The notes below the pieces were generated by a model. That model saw nothing but the letters and a program-made list of their open reading frames with translations, did not search any database and was not told where the DNA came from. From contig JBKJRO010000109.1 in NCBI GenBank assembly GCA_046594555.1, positions 5,473 to 69,472 of the forward strand: 64,000 nucleotides of DNA. Reading direction: 5' to 3'. Position 1 is the stretch's first letter, and each line of letters begins with the position of its first letter. The stretch is from F1-60-MAGs163 sp046594555. GTDB lineage: Bacteria > Actinomycetota > Thermoleophilia > Solirubrobacterales > Solirubrobacteraceae. Position numbers and translations under genes: made by a program. Positions 42,333 through 51,016 of the stretch are shown one piece after another.

Positions 42333-42836
42333 GTGCCGGCGTCACGCGGGCGCGTGATCGCCCTGGCCGCCGTGACGGCGGGCACGATCATCGCCGTGGA
42401 CGTGCTGACGAAGGTCCTGGTCCGGGACGGCGTCAGCACGGGCAGCGCCGACGAGGTCGTCGGGCAGCTGCTCCGCGTCGTGCACTCCGAGAACGACGGC
42501 GTCGCGTTCGGGCGCCTGTCGGGCAGCCCGGGGCTCGTCGCGCTGTTCGTCGGCGCCGCGGTCATCGGGCTGCTCGGGTACTTCCTGACGCACCTGGACA
42601 CCGACGCCGTGTGGCTGCCGACGGGCCTGCTGGTCGGCGGCGCCCTCGGGAACGCGCTCGACCGCGCGTCGGGCGGGAGCGTCACCGACTTCGTGAAAGT
42701 CCCGCACTGGCCGGCCTTCAACGTCGCCGACATCGCCATCACCCTGGGTGTGATCGTCCTCCTGATCGTCGTCGAGCGCGACGCCCGGGCCACAGAGCGT
42801 CAAGCTGCAGCCGATGGATCTGACAGTCAACGCTGA
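42333..42836 (+). CDS. lspA: Lipoprotein signal peptidase
   Basis: This 167-aa inner-membrane aspartyl protease cleaves prolipoproteins after lipid attachment. The catalytic Asps are Asp119 (VTDFV) and Asp133 (NVADI); SENDGVAFG and GGALGNALDR are the other signatures. Four membrane segments are visible. GTG start, 3 bp after yggT. Its substrates include the lipoprotein at the left end of the window. Confidence 0.95.
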   Translation: MPASRGRVIALAAVTAGTIIAVDVLTKVLVRDGVSTGSADEVVGQLLRVVHSENDGVAFGRLSGSPGLVALFVGAAVIGLLGYFLTHLDTDAVWLPTGLLVGGALGNALDRASGGSVTDFVKVPHWPAFNVADIAITLGVIVLLIVVERDARATERQAAADGSDSQR

Positions 42837-43701
42837 GGAGGCGGGCGGGCGGCTCGATGCCGTGCTGTCCCCGCACGTCGGATCGCGCAGCCGCGCCCAG
42901 CGACTGCTGGAGCTCGGCGCTGTGCTGGTGAACGGGAGCGCCGTGCCCAAGCGGCACAAGGTCAGCGCGGGCGAGCGCATCACCGTGGATCTCGACGCGG
43001 ACCTGCGCCCGCCCGCGCCGGACGCCGCGCCCGCGGACTTCCGCGTCGCCTACGAGGACGACCGGCTGCTCGTCGTGGACAAGCCCGCCGGCGTCGTGGT
43101 GCATCCGGCCCGCGGACACAGCACCGGGACCCTCGTGCAGGCGCTGTCGGGCCGCGCGGCCGGCGGCGGCGACGCCGAGCGCCCCGGGATCGTGCACCGG
43201 CTGGACCGCGACACCTCCGGTCTGCTCGTCGTCGCCCGCGACGAGGAGGCGCACCGGCGCCTGAAGGCGCTGATGCAGGCGCGGAGGATCACCCGCGAGT
43301 ACCTGGCCCTCGTCGAGGGCCGGCCGCAGTCGCGCAGCGGCACGATCGAGGCGCCGATCGGCCGCGACCGCCGGAACCGGCTGATCATGTCCACCGACAC
43401 CGACGATCCGCACGATGCGGTGACCCACTTCGAGATCGAGCGCGCGCTGCCGCAGACGACGCTGCTGCGGGTGCGGCTGGAGACCGGGCGCACGCACCAG
43501 ATCCGCGTCCACATGCAGGCGATCGGCACACCCGTGGTGGGCGATCCGTCCTACGGCGCGGCCGGGAAGCTGGGGCTGGACCGGCAGTTCCTGCACGCCG
43601 CTCGCCTGGCGTTCGAGCACCCGTTCACCGGCGAGCCTGTGGACGTGCGATCGCCACTCCCGCCGGATCTGCAGGCGGCGCTCAAGCGCGCCGCGTCGTG
43701 A
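42814..43701 (+). CDS. RluD-family RNA pseudouridine synthase
   Basis: The 295-aa protein has an N-terminal S4 RNA-binding domain (about 10-65) and the RluA-type catalytic domain, with the nucleophilic Asp in IVHRLDRDTSGLL and the later LETGRTHQIRVHM. It modifies uridines in 23S rRNA. It overlaps lspA by 23 nt, the frequent lspA-rluD pairing, and ends convergently with a 20-bp overlap into the methyltransferase gene. Confidence 0.92.
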   Translation: MDLTVNAEEAGGRLDAVLSPHVGSRSRAQRLLELGAVLVNGSAVPKRHKVSAGERITVDLDADLRPPAPDAAPADFRVAYEDDRLLVVDKPAGVVVHPARGHSTGTLVQALSGRAAGGGDAERPGIVHRLDRDTSGLLVVARDEEAHRRLKALMQARRITREYLALVEGRPQSRSGTIEAPIGRDRRNRLIMSTDTDDPHDAVTHFEIERALPQTTLLRVRLETGRTHQIRVHMQAIGTPVVGDPSYGAAGKLGLDRQFLHAARLAFEHPFTGEPVDVRSPLPPDLQAALKRAAS

Positions 43702-44446
43702 CCCAGGCGTCGGCGACGCTCGCCGCGCGCAGCGGCAGCGGCTCGCCGGCGACGGCCGCGGCGACGTCGGCGAGCAGGCTCGCCCGGTCCTGCGGCGCCA
43801 TCGCCCCGACATAGCTGAACGAGGCGACGTAGGAGCAGAGGCCCGCCACGTCGGTGGTGTGCACGAAGGGCACGGGCACGGGTGCCCGCGGCGTGAACGC
43901 GGGGTGGGCGTCGAGAGCCGCCATCCCGCGGTCTGGCGTGTAGGCCGGGTGCTCGGGCCGGACGGCGTCGAGGACGGCGCCGACGCGCGGCCACCAGGAC
44001 GCACCGTCCGCGCTCGCAGGGATCAGCCAGGAGAGGATCAGCGCGCCGCCGGGGCGCAGCACGCGGGCGATCTCCGTCAGTGCCGCGGGCCCGTCGAACC
44101 AGTGGAACGCGTCGCCGCAGAAGACGGCGTCCACGACGGCGTCCGGCAGCGGCAGGGCCTCGGCGGATCCATCGAGGATCCGGTCCGCAGGCAGCGTCGC
44201 CGCCAGTCGCTCGCGCATCCCTGGGAGCGGCTCCACGGCGACGACGTCGAGGCCCGCCGTGAGCAGCGCGCGCGTCAGCTTGCCGGTGCCCGCGGCGAGA
44301 TCCAGAACCCGCGCGCCCGGCGCGATGCCGGCGTCGGCGCACACCTCGGGGACGAACGCGGACGGGTAGTCCGGGCGCCCGCGCTCGTAGTCGTCGGCGA
44401 CGTCGGCGAAGCCCGGCACGAGGGCGTGGAGTCGGTGGTCGGCCAC
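43682..44446 (-). CDS. SAM-dependent methyltransferase
   Basis: This 254-aa class I methyltransferase has motif I VLDLAAGTGKLTRAL, motif II VVAVEP, and FHWFDGPAALTEIARVLRPGG, a pattern of the UbiE-like/Methyltransf_11 group. The acceptor is unknown. It is divergent from rpsB, with the rpsB leader between them. Confidence 0.85.
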   Translation of the reverse strand: MADHRLHALVPGFADVADDYERGRPDYPSAFVPEVCADAGIAPGARVLDLAAGTGKLTRALLTAGLDVVAVEPLPGMRERLAATLPADRILDGSAEALPLPDAVVDAVFCGDAFHWFDGPAALTEIARVLRPGGALILSWLIPASADGASWWPRVGAVLDAVRPEHPAYTPDRGMAALDAHPAFTPRAPVPVPFVHTTDVAGLCSYVASFSYVGAMAPQDRASLLADVAAAVAGEPLPLRAASVADAWVTTRRA

Positions 44447-44471
44447 GGGGTCAGGCTAGACGCACGGTCGC

Positions 44472-44477
44472 TACCCT
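44472..44477 (+). promoter_or_regulatory. Possible -10 box of rpsB
   Basis: TACCCT, of the same type as the other boxes in the window, lies 140 nt before the rpsB ATG. If used it would give a leader of about 135 nt, unlike the leaderless genes. Confidence 0.3.
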
Positions 44478-44529
44478 GTGGTGGTCCGTTGTCCCTTCTA
44501 CCCCGTGGGTTCCCCGACTGGTGACCCTG

Positions 44530-44563
44530 CCCGGGAGGCGCGCACTGCGCCTCACTCTCCGGG
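44530..44563 (+). promoter_or_regulatory. Hairpin in the rpsB leader
   Basis: Two stacked stems, CCCGG/CCGGG and GAGGCGC/GCGCCTC, with a 5-nt asymmetric bulge and a 5-nt loop, form in the untranslated leader 54 nt before the rpsB ATG. Ribosomal protein genes are often autoregulated through leader structures. Whether S2 binds this one is unknown; an attenuator is an alternative. Confidence 0.4.
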
Positions 44564-44617
44564 TTTCGCCACGTCGTCCGCGGGTTCATCGCCCAATTCC
44601 ATTCAAGGGGAGTACCC

Positions 44618-45664
44618 ATGGCCCAGCCCACGGTCGGGATCAAGGATCTGCTCGAGTCGGGTGTCCACTTCGGACATCAGACGCGTCGCTGGAATCCGAA
44701 GATGCGCCGCTACATCTACGGCGAGCGCGACGGCATCTACATCATCGACCTGCTGCGCACCGAGGCGCTGCTGCGCCAGGCGCAGGAGTTCGTCGAGCAG
44801 CTGAGCCAGCGCGGCGGCATCGTGCTGTTCGTCGGCACGAAGAAGCAGGCCCGCGACGCGGTGAAGGACGCCGCCGAGCGCTCGGGCATGCCGTATGTCA
44901 ACCACCGCTGGCTCGGCGGCCTGCTGACGAACTTCCAGACGATCGGCCTGCGGATCAAGCGCCTGCACGACCTGGAGCGCTACCAGGCCGAGGGCCAGCT
45001 CGACCTGCTGCCGACGCGTGAGCGCCTGTCGGCGCTGGCCGACCTGGAGAAGCTCCAGGCCAACCTGGGCGGCGTCAAGCACATGCAGCGCCAGCCCGAC
45101 GCGATGTTCGTCGTCGACCTCAACGTCGAGGCGATCGCGATCAAGGAGGCCCAGCGCCTGCGGATCCCGATCATCGCGCTGGTCGACACCAACTGCAATC
45201 CGGACGGCATCGACTTCGTGATCCCCGGCAACGACGACGCGATGCGCTCGTGCAACGTCATCGCCGGTGCGATCGCCGACACGCTCACTGAGGGCCGCCT
45301 GGCGTTCCTCGCAGCCGAGGAGAAGGCCAAGGCCGAGGCCGAGGAGCGCGCGGCCCGCGAGGCCGCCGAGCGCGCCGCCCGCGAAGCCGCCGCCGCCGAG
45401 GCGGCCGCCGCCCAGGCCGCTGCTGCGGCACAGGCCGCCGCGGCACCCGCCGAGGCTCCGGCTGCTCCGGCTGCTGAGGCCGCTCCGGCCCCCGAGGCTC
45501 CGGCCGCCCCTGGCCCCGAGGCTCCGGCTGCCCCTGCACCCGAGGCTGCGGCCGCTGAGGCCGCTCCGGCTGCCGAGGCTCCCGCACCCGAGGCCGCCCC
45601 TGAGGCCCCGGTCGAGACGCCCGCCGCCCCGGAGGCCGCAGGCGAGGAAGGAAGCCCCGCATGA
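44618..45664 (+). CDS. rpsB: 30S ribosomal protein S2 with Ala/Pro/Glu-rich tail
   Basis: The 348-aa protein has a normal S2 core of about 240 residues (LLESGVHFGHQTRRWNPKM, HRWLGGLLTNFQTI, VDTNCNPDGIDFVIPGNDDA). About 105 low-complexity residues follow, first a charged Ala/Glu/Arg helix and then Ala-Pro-Glu repeats. The tail is far longer than in typical S2. A GGGGAG ribosome site precedes the ATG. The stop overlaps the tsf ATG. Confidence 0.97.
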   Translation: MAQPTVGIKDLLESGVHFGHQTRRWNPKMRRYIYGERDGIYIIDLLRTEALLRQAQEFVEQLSQRGGIVLFVGTKKQARDAVKDAAERSGMPYVNHRWLGGLLTNFQTIGLRIKRLHDLERYQAEGQLDLLPTRERLSALADLEKLQANLGGVKHMQRQPDAMFVVDLNVEAIAIKEAQRLRIPIIALVDTNCNPDGIDFVIPGNDDAMRSCNVIAGAIADTLTEGRLAFLAAEEKAKAEAEERAAREAAERAAREAAAAEAAAAQAAAAAQAAAAPAEAPAAPAAEAAPAPEAPAAPGPEAPAAPAPEAAAAEAAPAAEAPAPEAAPEAPVETPAAPEAAGEEGSPA

Positions 45665-46263
45665 CCACCATCTCCGCCAGCGACGTCGCCGCCCTGCGCA
45701 AGCAGACCGGCGCCGGCATGATGGACTGCAAGAACGCGCTGACCGAGTCGTCGGGCGACGTCGACAGGGCGGTCGAGATCCTCCGGGTCAAGATGGGCAA
45801 CAAGATCGGCAAGCTCGCGGACCGCGAGGCCGCCGAGGGCACCGTCCAGTCCTACATCCACGCCAACGGCAAGGTCGGCGTGCTCGTCGAGGTCGACTGC
45901 AACACCGACTTCGTGGCCAAGAACGACGAGTTCATCGCGTTCGCCCGCGACGTCGCGATGCACATCGCCGCCAGCCCGCAGACGCAGTACGTCAGTGGCG
46001 ACGAGGTGCCGCAGGACGCCAAGGACGCCGAGGTCCGCGTCTTCGAGCAGCAGGCCGCGGACAAGCCGGACAACATCCGCCCGAAGATCGTCGAGGGCAT
46101 GCTCAACAAGTGGCTCGGCGACATCTCGCTGCTGACGCAGCAGCACGTCAACGCCGACAAGTACGACGGCAAGACGATCGATCAGATCCGTGCGGACCTG
46201 TCGGCCAAGACCGGGGAGAACGTCGTCGTTCGCCGGTTCGTGAGGTTTGCCGTCGGCGAGTAG
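45661..46263 (+). CDS. tsf: Translation elongation factor Ts
   Basis: This 200-aa short-form EF-Ts (as in Thermus-type factors) recycles EF-Tu from GDP to GTP. It has the N-terminal UBA-like VAALRKQTGAGMMDCKNAL, the core NTDFVAKNDEF, and a C-terminal TGENVVVRRFVRF. It is coupled to rpsB by an ATGA overlap, the near-universal pairing. Confidence 0.97.
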   Translation: MTTISASDVAALRKQTGAGMMDCKNALTESSGDVDRAVEILRVKMGNKIGKLADREAAEGTVQSYIHANGKVGVLVEVDCNTDFVAKNDEFIAFARDVAMHIAASPQTQYVSGDEVPQDAKDAEVRVFEQQAADKPDNIRPKIVEGMLNKWLGDISLLTQQHVNADKYDGKTIDQIRADLSAKTGENVVVRRFVRFAVGE

Positions 46264-46504
46264 TGGTCTGTGGCCTTTGGCCTGTGGTCTGCGCCGCCCG
46301 CCGTGTCATCGCGTGCGGGGGCGTGCCACGTGCCTCCTGCAGGTTGCACGGATGTCCCCCGCCGCGACGCACGACGGCCGGCGCAGAACATCGCTCTTGG
46401 CCTCATCGTGCGCGATGCCTGCGCGGCGCGTGCCCGGCTGCCACGCAATCAGCGCGACCACCCGGGCCGCCGCCACCGACACCACGCCGGTAGGGTCAGC
46501 GCCA
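46264..46504. other. 241-bp intergenic region before pyrH
   Basis: The stretch after tsf contains repeated GTGGTCTG and GGCC segments (46263-46292) that can fold weakly around GGCCtttGGCC, and a G-rich run. It ends with TAGGGT (46491-46496), which lies 8 nt before the pyrH GTG and could be its -10 box. No coding frame or tRNA is credible here. Confidence 0.4.
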
Positions 46505-47224
46505 GTGCCCGACCCCGTCTTCCGCCGCGTCCTCATCAAGCTCTCCGGCGAGTCCCTCATGGGCGACCTGGAGTACGGCACGGACCCCGAGCGCCTCAAG
46601 GGGGTCGCCACGCAGATCCGCTCGGTGCGCGAGCGCGGGGTGGAGGTGGCCATCGTCGTCGGCGCGGGCAACATCTACCGCGGCATGGCGGGCGCGGCCG
46701 CGGGCATGGATCGCGCCACGGCGGACTACATGGGCATGATCGCGACGCTCCTCAACGCCCTGCCGCTGCAGGACGCCCTGGAGAAGGTCGGCGTCGACGT
46801 GCGCATCCAGTCGGCGATCACGGTCGCCGAGGTGGCCGAGCCGTACATCCGCCGCCGCGCCATGCGCCACCTGGAGAAGGGGCGCGTCGTGATCTTCGCC
46901 GCCGGCACCGGCAATCCGTTCTTCACCACCGACACGGCGGCCGCCCTGCGCGCCACCGAGATCCACGCCGAGGCCATCCTGATGGCCAAGAACGGCGTCG
47001 ACGGGGTCTACACCGCCGACCCGCGCGAGGACCCCGAAGCCCAGTTGATCCCCTCGATCTCCCACATGGACGCCCTGCAGCGCGGGCTGAAGGTGATGGA
47101 CGCCACGGCGCTGGCGCTGTGCATGGAGAACGCGGTGCCCCTGTACGTCTTCAACATGGATGACGAGCGGAACATCGACCGGATAGTGTCCGGCGAGCGC
47201 GTCGGCACCCTGGTCACAACATGA
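46505..47224 (+). CDS. pyrH: UMP kinase
   Basis: The 239-aa amino-acid-kinase-fold enzyme phosphorylates UMP. RVLIKLSGESLMG is the phosphate loop, VVGAGNIYRG follows, and FAAGTGNPFFTTDTAAALRA is the UMP site. The GTG at 46505 follows a TAGGGT box and leaves the usual N-terminus. It starts the pyrH-frr-uppS-cdsA chain of overlapping genes. Confidence 0.96.
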   Translation: MPDPVFRRVLIKLSGESLMGDLEYGTDPERLKGVATQIRSVRERGVEVAIVVGAGNIYRGMAGAAAGMDRATADYMGMIATLLNALPLQDALEKVGVDVRIQSAITVAEVAEPYIRRRAMRHLEKGRVVIFAAGTGNPFFTTDTAAALRATEIHAEAILMAKNGVDGVYTADPREDPEAQLIPSISHMDALQRGLKVMDATALALCMENAVPLYVFNMDDERNIDRIVSGERVGTLVTT

Positions 47225-47787
47225 GCGAACTGATCGATGAACTGCTTCTCGACGCCGAGGAGCGCATGCAGAAATCCGTCGAGGCCACGAATTCCGAGTT
47301 CGCCGGCGTGCGGACCGGACGCGCCAGCCCGTCGGTGCTCGACCGCGTCATGGTCGACTACTACGGCGCCGTGACCCCGCTGAAGCAGCTGGCCACGATC
47401 AACGCGCCCGAGGCGCGGCTGCTGACCATCCAGCCCTTCGACCAGTCCTCGATCAAGGTGATCGAGAAGGCGATCCAGGAGTCCGACCTGGGCCTCACAC
47501 CCGGGAACGACGGCAAGATCATCCGCCTGGCGATCCCCGAGCTCAACGAGGAGCGCCGCCGCGAGCTGGTCAAGGTCGCCCGGCACATCGCCGAGGAGGG
47601 CCGGATCGCCGTGCGGAACGTCCGCCGCGACGTGATGCACGACCTTCGCGGGCTGCGCACCGACGGCGACGTCGGCGCCGACGACGAGCATCGCGGCGAG
47701 GTGGAACTGCAGAAGCTCACCGACACGAAGATCGCCGAGCTCGACGGCTACCTGAAGGGCAAGGAAGCCGAGATCATGGAGGTGTGA
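47221..47787 (+). CDS. frr: Ribosome recycling factor
   Basis: The 188-aa factor splits post-termination ribosomes together with EF-G. It has FAGVRTGRASPSVLDRVMVDYYG, LTIQPFDQSSIKVIEKAIQ, and GRIAVRNVRRDVMHDLR in the three-helix bundle. It is coupled to pyrH by an ATGA overlap. Confidence 0.97.
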   Translation: MSELIDELLLDAEERMQKSVEATNSEFAGVRTGRASPSVLDRVMVDYYGAVTPLKQLATINAPEARLLTIQPFDQSSIKVIEKAIQESDLGLTPGNDGKIIRLAIPELNEERRRELVKVARHIAEEGRIAVRNVRRDVMHDLRGLRTDGDVGADDEHRGEVELQKLTDTKIAELDGYLKGKEAEIMEV

Positions 47788-48464
47788 TGGCGGCCGACGG
47801 CCGCGCGGCGCGGTACGTCGCCATCATCACGGATGGCAACGGCCGCTGGGCATCACAGCGCGGTCTGCCCGCCACGGACGGCCATCGGGCCGGGGCCGAC
47901 ACGGTCAAGGCCCGCCTGCGAGACGCGGCCGAGCTGGGCGTCGAGGAACTCACCGTCTACTCGTTCTCGACCGAGAACTGGTCGCGCCCGGCGGAGGAGG
48001 TCACCGGCCTGATGCGGATGTTCTCCGAGCGGCTGCGGACCGAGACGCCCGAGCTGCGCGACGAGGGCGTGCGGATGCGCTTCATCGGCCGTCGCGCCGG
48101 CGTGGCGCCGGCGCTGCTGGAGCAGATGGACTGGGCGGAGGCCGAGACCGCGGCCTGCGACCGGATCACGCTCTTCGTCGCGTTCAACTACGGCGGCCGG
48201 GCCGAGGTGCTGGACGCCGCCGAGCGCTACAAGGGCGGCGGCGAGGAGGCGTTCCGGGCGCTGCTCTACGCGCCCGAGATGCACGACCCCGACGTGGTGA
48301 TCCGCACGAGCGGCGAGCAGCGCCTGTCGAACTACCTCCTGTGGCAGTCCGCGTACTCCGAGCTGATCTTCCGCGACGAGCTGTGGCCGGACTTCAGCCG
48401 CGACGCGCTGATCGCGTCGCTCGACGAGTTCACGCGGCGCCGGCGCCGGTTCGGGGGTCGCTGA
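47787..48464 (+). CDS. uppS: Isoprenyl (undecaprenyl) diphosphate synthase
   Basis: The 225-aa cis-prenyltransferase elongates farnesyl diphosphate to the lipid carrier for cell-wall synthesis. The catalytic Asp16 lies in ITDGNGRWA; YSFSTENWSRP and RTSGEQRLSNYLLWQSAYSE are signatures. The ATG at 47787 has GGAGG 4 nt upstream and is preferred over the GTG at 47784. It is somewhat short for the family (usually 230-260). Confidence 0.95.
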   Translation: MAADGRAARYVAIITDGNGRWASQRGLPATDGHRAGADTVKARLRDAAELGVEELTVYSFSTENWSRPAEEVTGLMRMFSERLRTETPELRDEGVRMRFIGRRAGVAPALLEQMDWAEAETAACDRITLFVAFNYGGRAEVLDAAERYKGGGEEAFRALLYAPEMHDPDVVIRTSGEQRLSNYLLWQSAYSELIFRDELWPDFSRDALIASLDEFTRRRRRFGGR

Positions 48465-49321
48465 TGTCCGTTCCGCGCGACCGGCGGCCGGCCCCGTCCG
48501 CCAAGCGCGCCCGCAGCCGCGGACGACGCAACCGCACCTCGGACCTGACGGCGCGGGTCCTGTCCGCGATCCCGCTGGTGATCCTCGCCGTCGTCCTCGT
48601 GGTCGCCGGCGGCCCGCTGTTCGCGGTCGGGATGGTGGCGCTGGGCGCGATCTGCCTGCGCGAGCTGTTCACCCTGTTCGACCGCACGAGCCCCGTGATC
48701 TTCGGCGGGTTCCTCGCGCTCGCAGGACTCGTCGCCGCGGCGGCGCTCGGAGACGCGTCGACCGTGCTGCTCGCGTTCATGGCGTCGCTGCCGTTCGTCT
48801 TCGGGCTGGGGCTGCTGCAGCCTCAGCGGACCAGCGCCGCCGGCATGGCCGTCACGGCGCTCGGCCTGTTCTGGATCGGCCTGCCGTTCGCGCACGCCGT
48901 CCTGCTGCGCGGGCTGCCGCACGGCGGGGGGATCCTCGCCGACGTCCTGGTCGCGACGTTCATCGGCGACACCGGGGCCTACATCGGCGGCCGCGCCCTC
49001 GGCAAGCGCCCGCTGGCGCCGACGCTGTCGCCCAACAAGACCGTCGAGGGGCTCCTGTTCGGGATGGCCGCGGCGATCGCGGCGGCGTGGTTCGCCGGGC
49101 TCTATCAGGACTGGCTCAGCGGGACGGACGCGCTGCTGATCGGCCTGGCGGTGGCGATCGCGGCGCCGATCGGCGACATCTTCGAGAGCTTCGTCAAGCG
49201 GGACGTCGGCGTGAAGGACACGAGCGCGATCTTCGGCGCGCACGGCGGCGCGCTCGACCGCCTCGACGCAGCGCTGTTCGCGATCGTCGCCGGCTACTAC
49301 GTCTGGCAGGCGCTGCTGTAG
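48464..49321 (+). CDS. cdsA: Phosphatidate cytidylyltransferase
   Basis: The 285-aa polytopic enzyme makes CDP-diacylglycerol from phosphatidate and CTP. The C-terminal signature has SPNKTVEGLLFG, then GDIFESFVKRDVGVKD and HGGALDRLDA. A basic N-terminal stretch (KRARSRGRRNR) precedes the first helix. Its product is the substrate of PgsA encoded at 62756. It overlaps uppS by one base and ends 4 bp from the convergent methyltransferase gene. Confidence 0.94.
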   Translation: MSVPRDRRPAPSAKRARSRGRRNRTSDLTARVLSAIPLVILAVVLVVAGGPLFAVGMVALGAICLRELFTLFDRTSPVIFGGFLALAGLVAAAALGDASTVLLAFMASLPFVFGLGLLQPQRTSAAGMAVTALGLFWIGLPFAHAVLLRGLPHGGGILADVLVATFIGDTGAYIGGRALGKRPLAPTLSPNKTVEGLLFGMAAAIAAAWFAGLYQDWLSGTDALLIGLAVAIAAPIGDIFESFVKRDVGVKDTSAIFGAHGGALDRLDAALFAIVAGYYVWQALL

Positions 49322-49325
49322 GGCG

Positions 49326-50096
49326 TCAGCGGGCGGGAACGCACAGTCCCGCCCAGTGGACCGTGATCAGTCGTCGCCCGACGGGCGGGACGAACATCAG
49401 CGCCCGGCGTGCGACCCAGCGGGCATCGGCACGCCGGATGGCGCCTGCGTCGGTCGCCCAGAAGCGCTGGACCTCGCGGGGAAGGGGGTCGTACAGTTCG
49501 GCTGCGACGCGGAGTCCGGCGGCGGCTGCGACGTCGCGGATCTCGGCGCGGCTGAAGCGCTGCAGGTGGCCGATCTCCAGTGCGTGCAGGCGCTTGGCGG
49601 GTCGCCTGGCGGAGACGTTGTCCTCGAGCGGGACCTCGACCAGCACGGCACCGCAGACGCGTGCGGTCTCGCGCAGCAGCGCCGCCGGGTCGTGCACATG
49701 CTCCAGCACGTGGCTGAGGATGCCCAGGTCGTATGCGCCGCCGGCCTCCGGCAGCGTGGTGCCGTCGAACACGCCGACCGCACCGATGCCCGGATGCCGC
49801 GCGGCGAGCGCCGCACCGGTCGTCGAGATCTCGTAGCCGTCGCGGGCCGCGCCGAAGCCGCCGTCGCCGAGCGCCGCCAGGATCGCCCCGTCGCCGCACC
49901 CGACCTCCAGGATCCGCCGCGGCTCGATGCCCGCGCGGGCGCAGAGCATCCGGACGTGCTCGGCCTTGCCCGCGCCGCAGAGCGCGCGCCAGCGGCCGCC
50001 GCGCTCGCCGAGTGCCGGGTCCGCGTCGCCCTTGCCGTAGCAGTCCTCGTAGAAGGCGCGGAGCTGCGCCTCGGTGGCGTCCGGGGTGATGGGCAC
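49326..50096 (-). CDS. SAM-dependent methyltransferase
   Basis: This 256-aa class I methyltransferase has motif I ILEVGCGDGAILAAL and LGILSHVLEHVHDP, a pattern of the Methyltransf_23 group. The C-terminal half has IGHLQRFSRAEIRDVAAAAG. The GTG at 50096 begins a plausible N-terminus (VPITPDATEAQLRAFYEDCY); the longer frame upstream is Ala/Arg-rich. The acceptor is unknown. Confidence 0.82.
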   Translation of the reverse strand: MPITPDATEAQLRAFYEDCYGKGDADPALGERGGRWRALCGAGKAEHVRMLCARAGIEPRRILEVGCGDGAILAALGDGGFGAARDGYEISTTGAALAARHPGIGAVGVFDGTTLPEAGGAYDLGILSHVLEHVHDPAALLRETARVCGAVLVEVPLEDNVSARRPAKRLHALEIGHLQRFSRAEIRDVAAAAGLRVAAELYDPLPREVQRFWATDAGAIRRADARWVARRALMFVPPVGRRLITVHWAGLCVPAR

Positions 50097-50174
50097 GCCG
50101 AGGAGTCTCGCGCAGCGGGCGGATCCGGGCCCGGCGGCCGACGGTTGGGTGTTGCCGTACGCGCGCGGACCCGC

Positions 50175-50180
50175 TACCTT
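50175..50180 (+). promoter_or_regulatory. Probable -10 box of the small secreted protein gene
   Basis: TACCTT ends 10 nt before the ATG at 50191; no Shine-Dalgarno lies between. Confidence 0.35.
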
Positions 50181-50190
50181 CGCCCGCGCT

Positions 50191-50517
50191 ATGAACGGCA
50201 CGCACAAGACCCTGAAGCCCGGTGCACCGGCCCGCCTCGGCGCGGTCCTCGTCGCCCTGATCGCTGCGCTGGCGCTCGCCGCGCCCGCCGCGCCTGCCAG
50301 GCCCCGCGCGCACGCGGCCGCCGCCTGCACGTGGACGACCTGGACGATCTACCAGCGCGCCGGCATGAGCTGCCCGGGCGCGCGCAAGGCGCTGCGCCTC
50401 ACGCTGAAGCCCGTGAAGGGCCAGCTGTCGGGCTTCTACTGCACGCGCAAGCCGGCGGGCGGCACCTGCTACAGCGTGCTGTTCAACAGCAAGCACTTCC
50501 GCTACAAGCGGACCTGA
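50191..50517 (+). CDS. Small secreted Cys-containing protein
   Basis: The 108-aa product has a signal peptide with an Ala/Leu core (LGAVLVALIAALALAAP, cleavage near AAA). The mature domain of about 60 residues has four Cys (CTWTTW, MSCPG, FYCTRK, GTCYS), suggesting two disulfides. It is basic. No known family. Confidence 0.65.
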   Translation: MNGTHKTLKPGAPARLGAVLVALIAALALAAPAAPARPRAHAAAACTWTTWTIYQRAGMSCPGARKALRLTLKPVKGQLSGFYCTRKPAGGTCYSVLFNSKHFRYKRT

Positions 50518-50520
50518 TCG

Positions 50521-50954
50521 CTACCACACGGGTCGCAGCGTCTCGACCGGCAGCGCACCGGCGAGCGGCCAGACGTCACCGGTGGTGTGGTCGGCGACCA
50601 TCAGCGGCATCGGCGGTGGCGGCGGCTGGGGCGCTGATCGGCGGGGAACAGGACCGACACGCGGTCGCCCGCCGCCAGCAGGACCCGGTCCTGGGTCCAG
50701 GTCTCGAACGCGGTGACGCCGTCGGTGCCGTCGCGGTCGCGCCAGCGCAGTTCGTGCCGGATGAACCCGGCGCAGCAGCCGCCGAAGCGGTGGGCATGGT
50801 CCGCGACCACGCTCACGTCGGCCACGCCGTGGAGCTGCGAATCGCACGCGGTGCAGCGGACCGGCCCGGGCTGCGCGGTCGTGGATCGCAGCATCCGCTC
50901 GCCGCAGGACGGGCACGGAAGGCCGCTGAGCGTCGCCATCGCCGGATCGGGCAT
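50521..50954 (-). pseudogene. Frameshifted zinc-ribbon protein gene
   Basis: The first part encodes a four-Cys zinc ribbon (Cys14, Cys17, Cys34, Cys37) and continues to VLLAAGDRVSVLFPAD. The frame then runs into Arg-rich sequence and stops at 50601. In the next frame a sensible end, PMPLMVADHTTGDVWPLAGA onward, continues to a stop at 50521. One extra C in the CCCC run at 50643-50646 would join them into about 145 residues. It is therefore a real indel or a sequence error. Function unknown. Confidence 0.6.
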
Positions 50955-51016
50955 CAGCACGCATGGTACGCCCGCTCGGGGCCTCGTGGCCGGGTTGCGG
51001 CAGACTGTGGCCGACC

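Noticed and set aside
46263..46292. GTGGTCTG and GGCC repeats after tsf as a terminator
   Set aside because: The repeats are mostly direct rather than inverted, and only a 4-bp stem can form.
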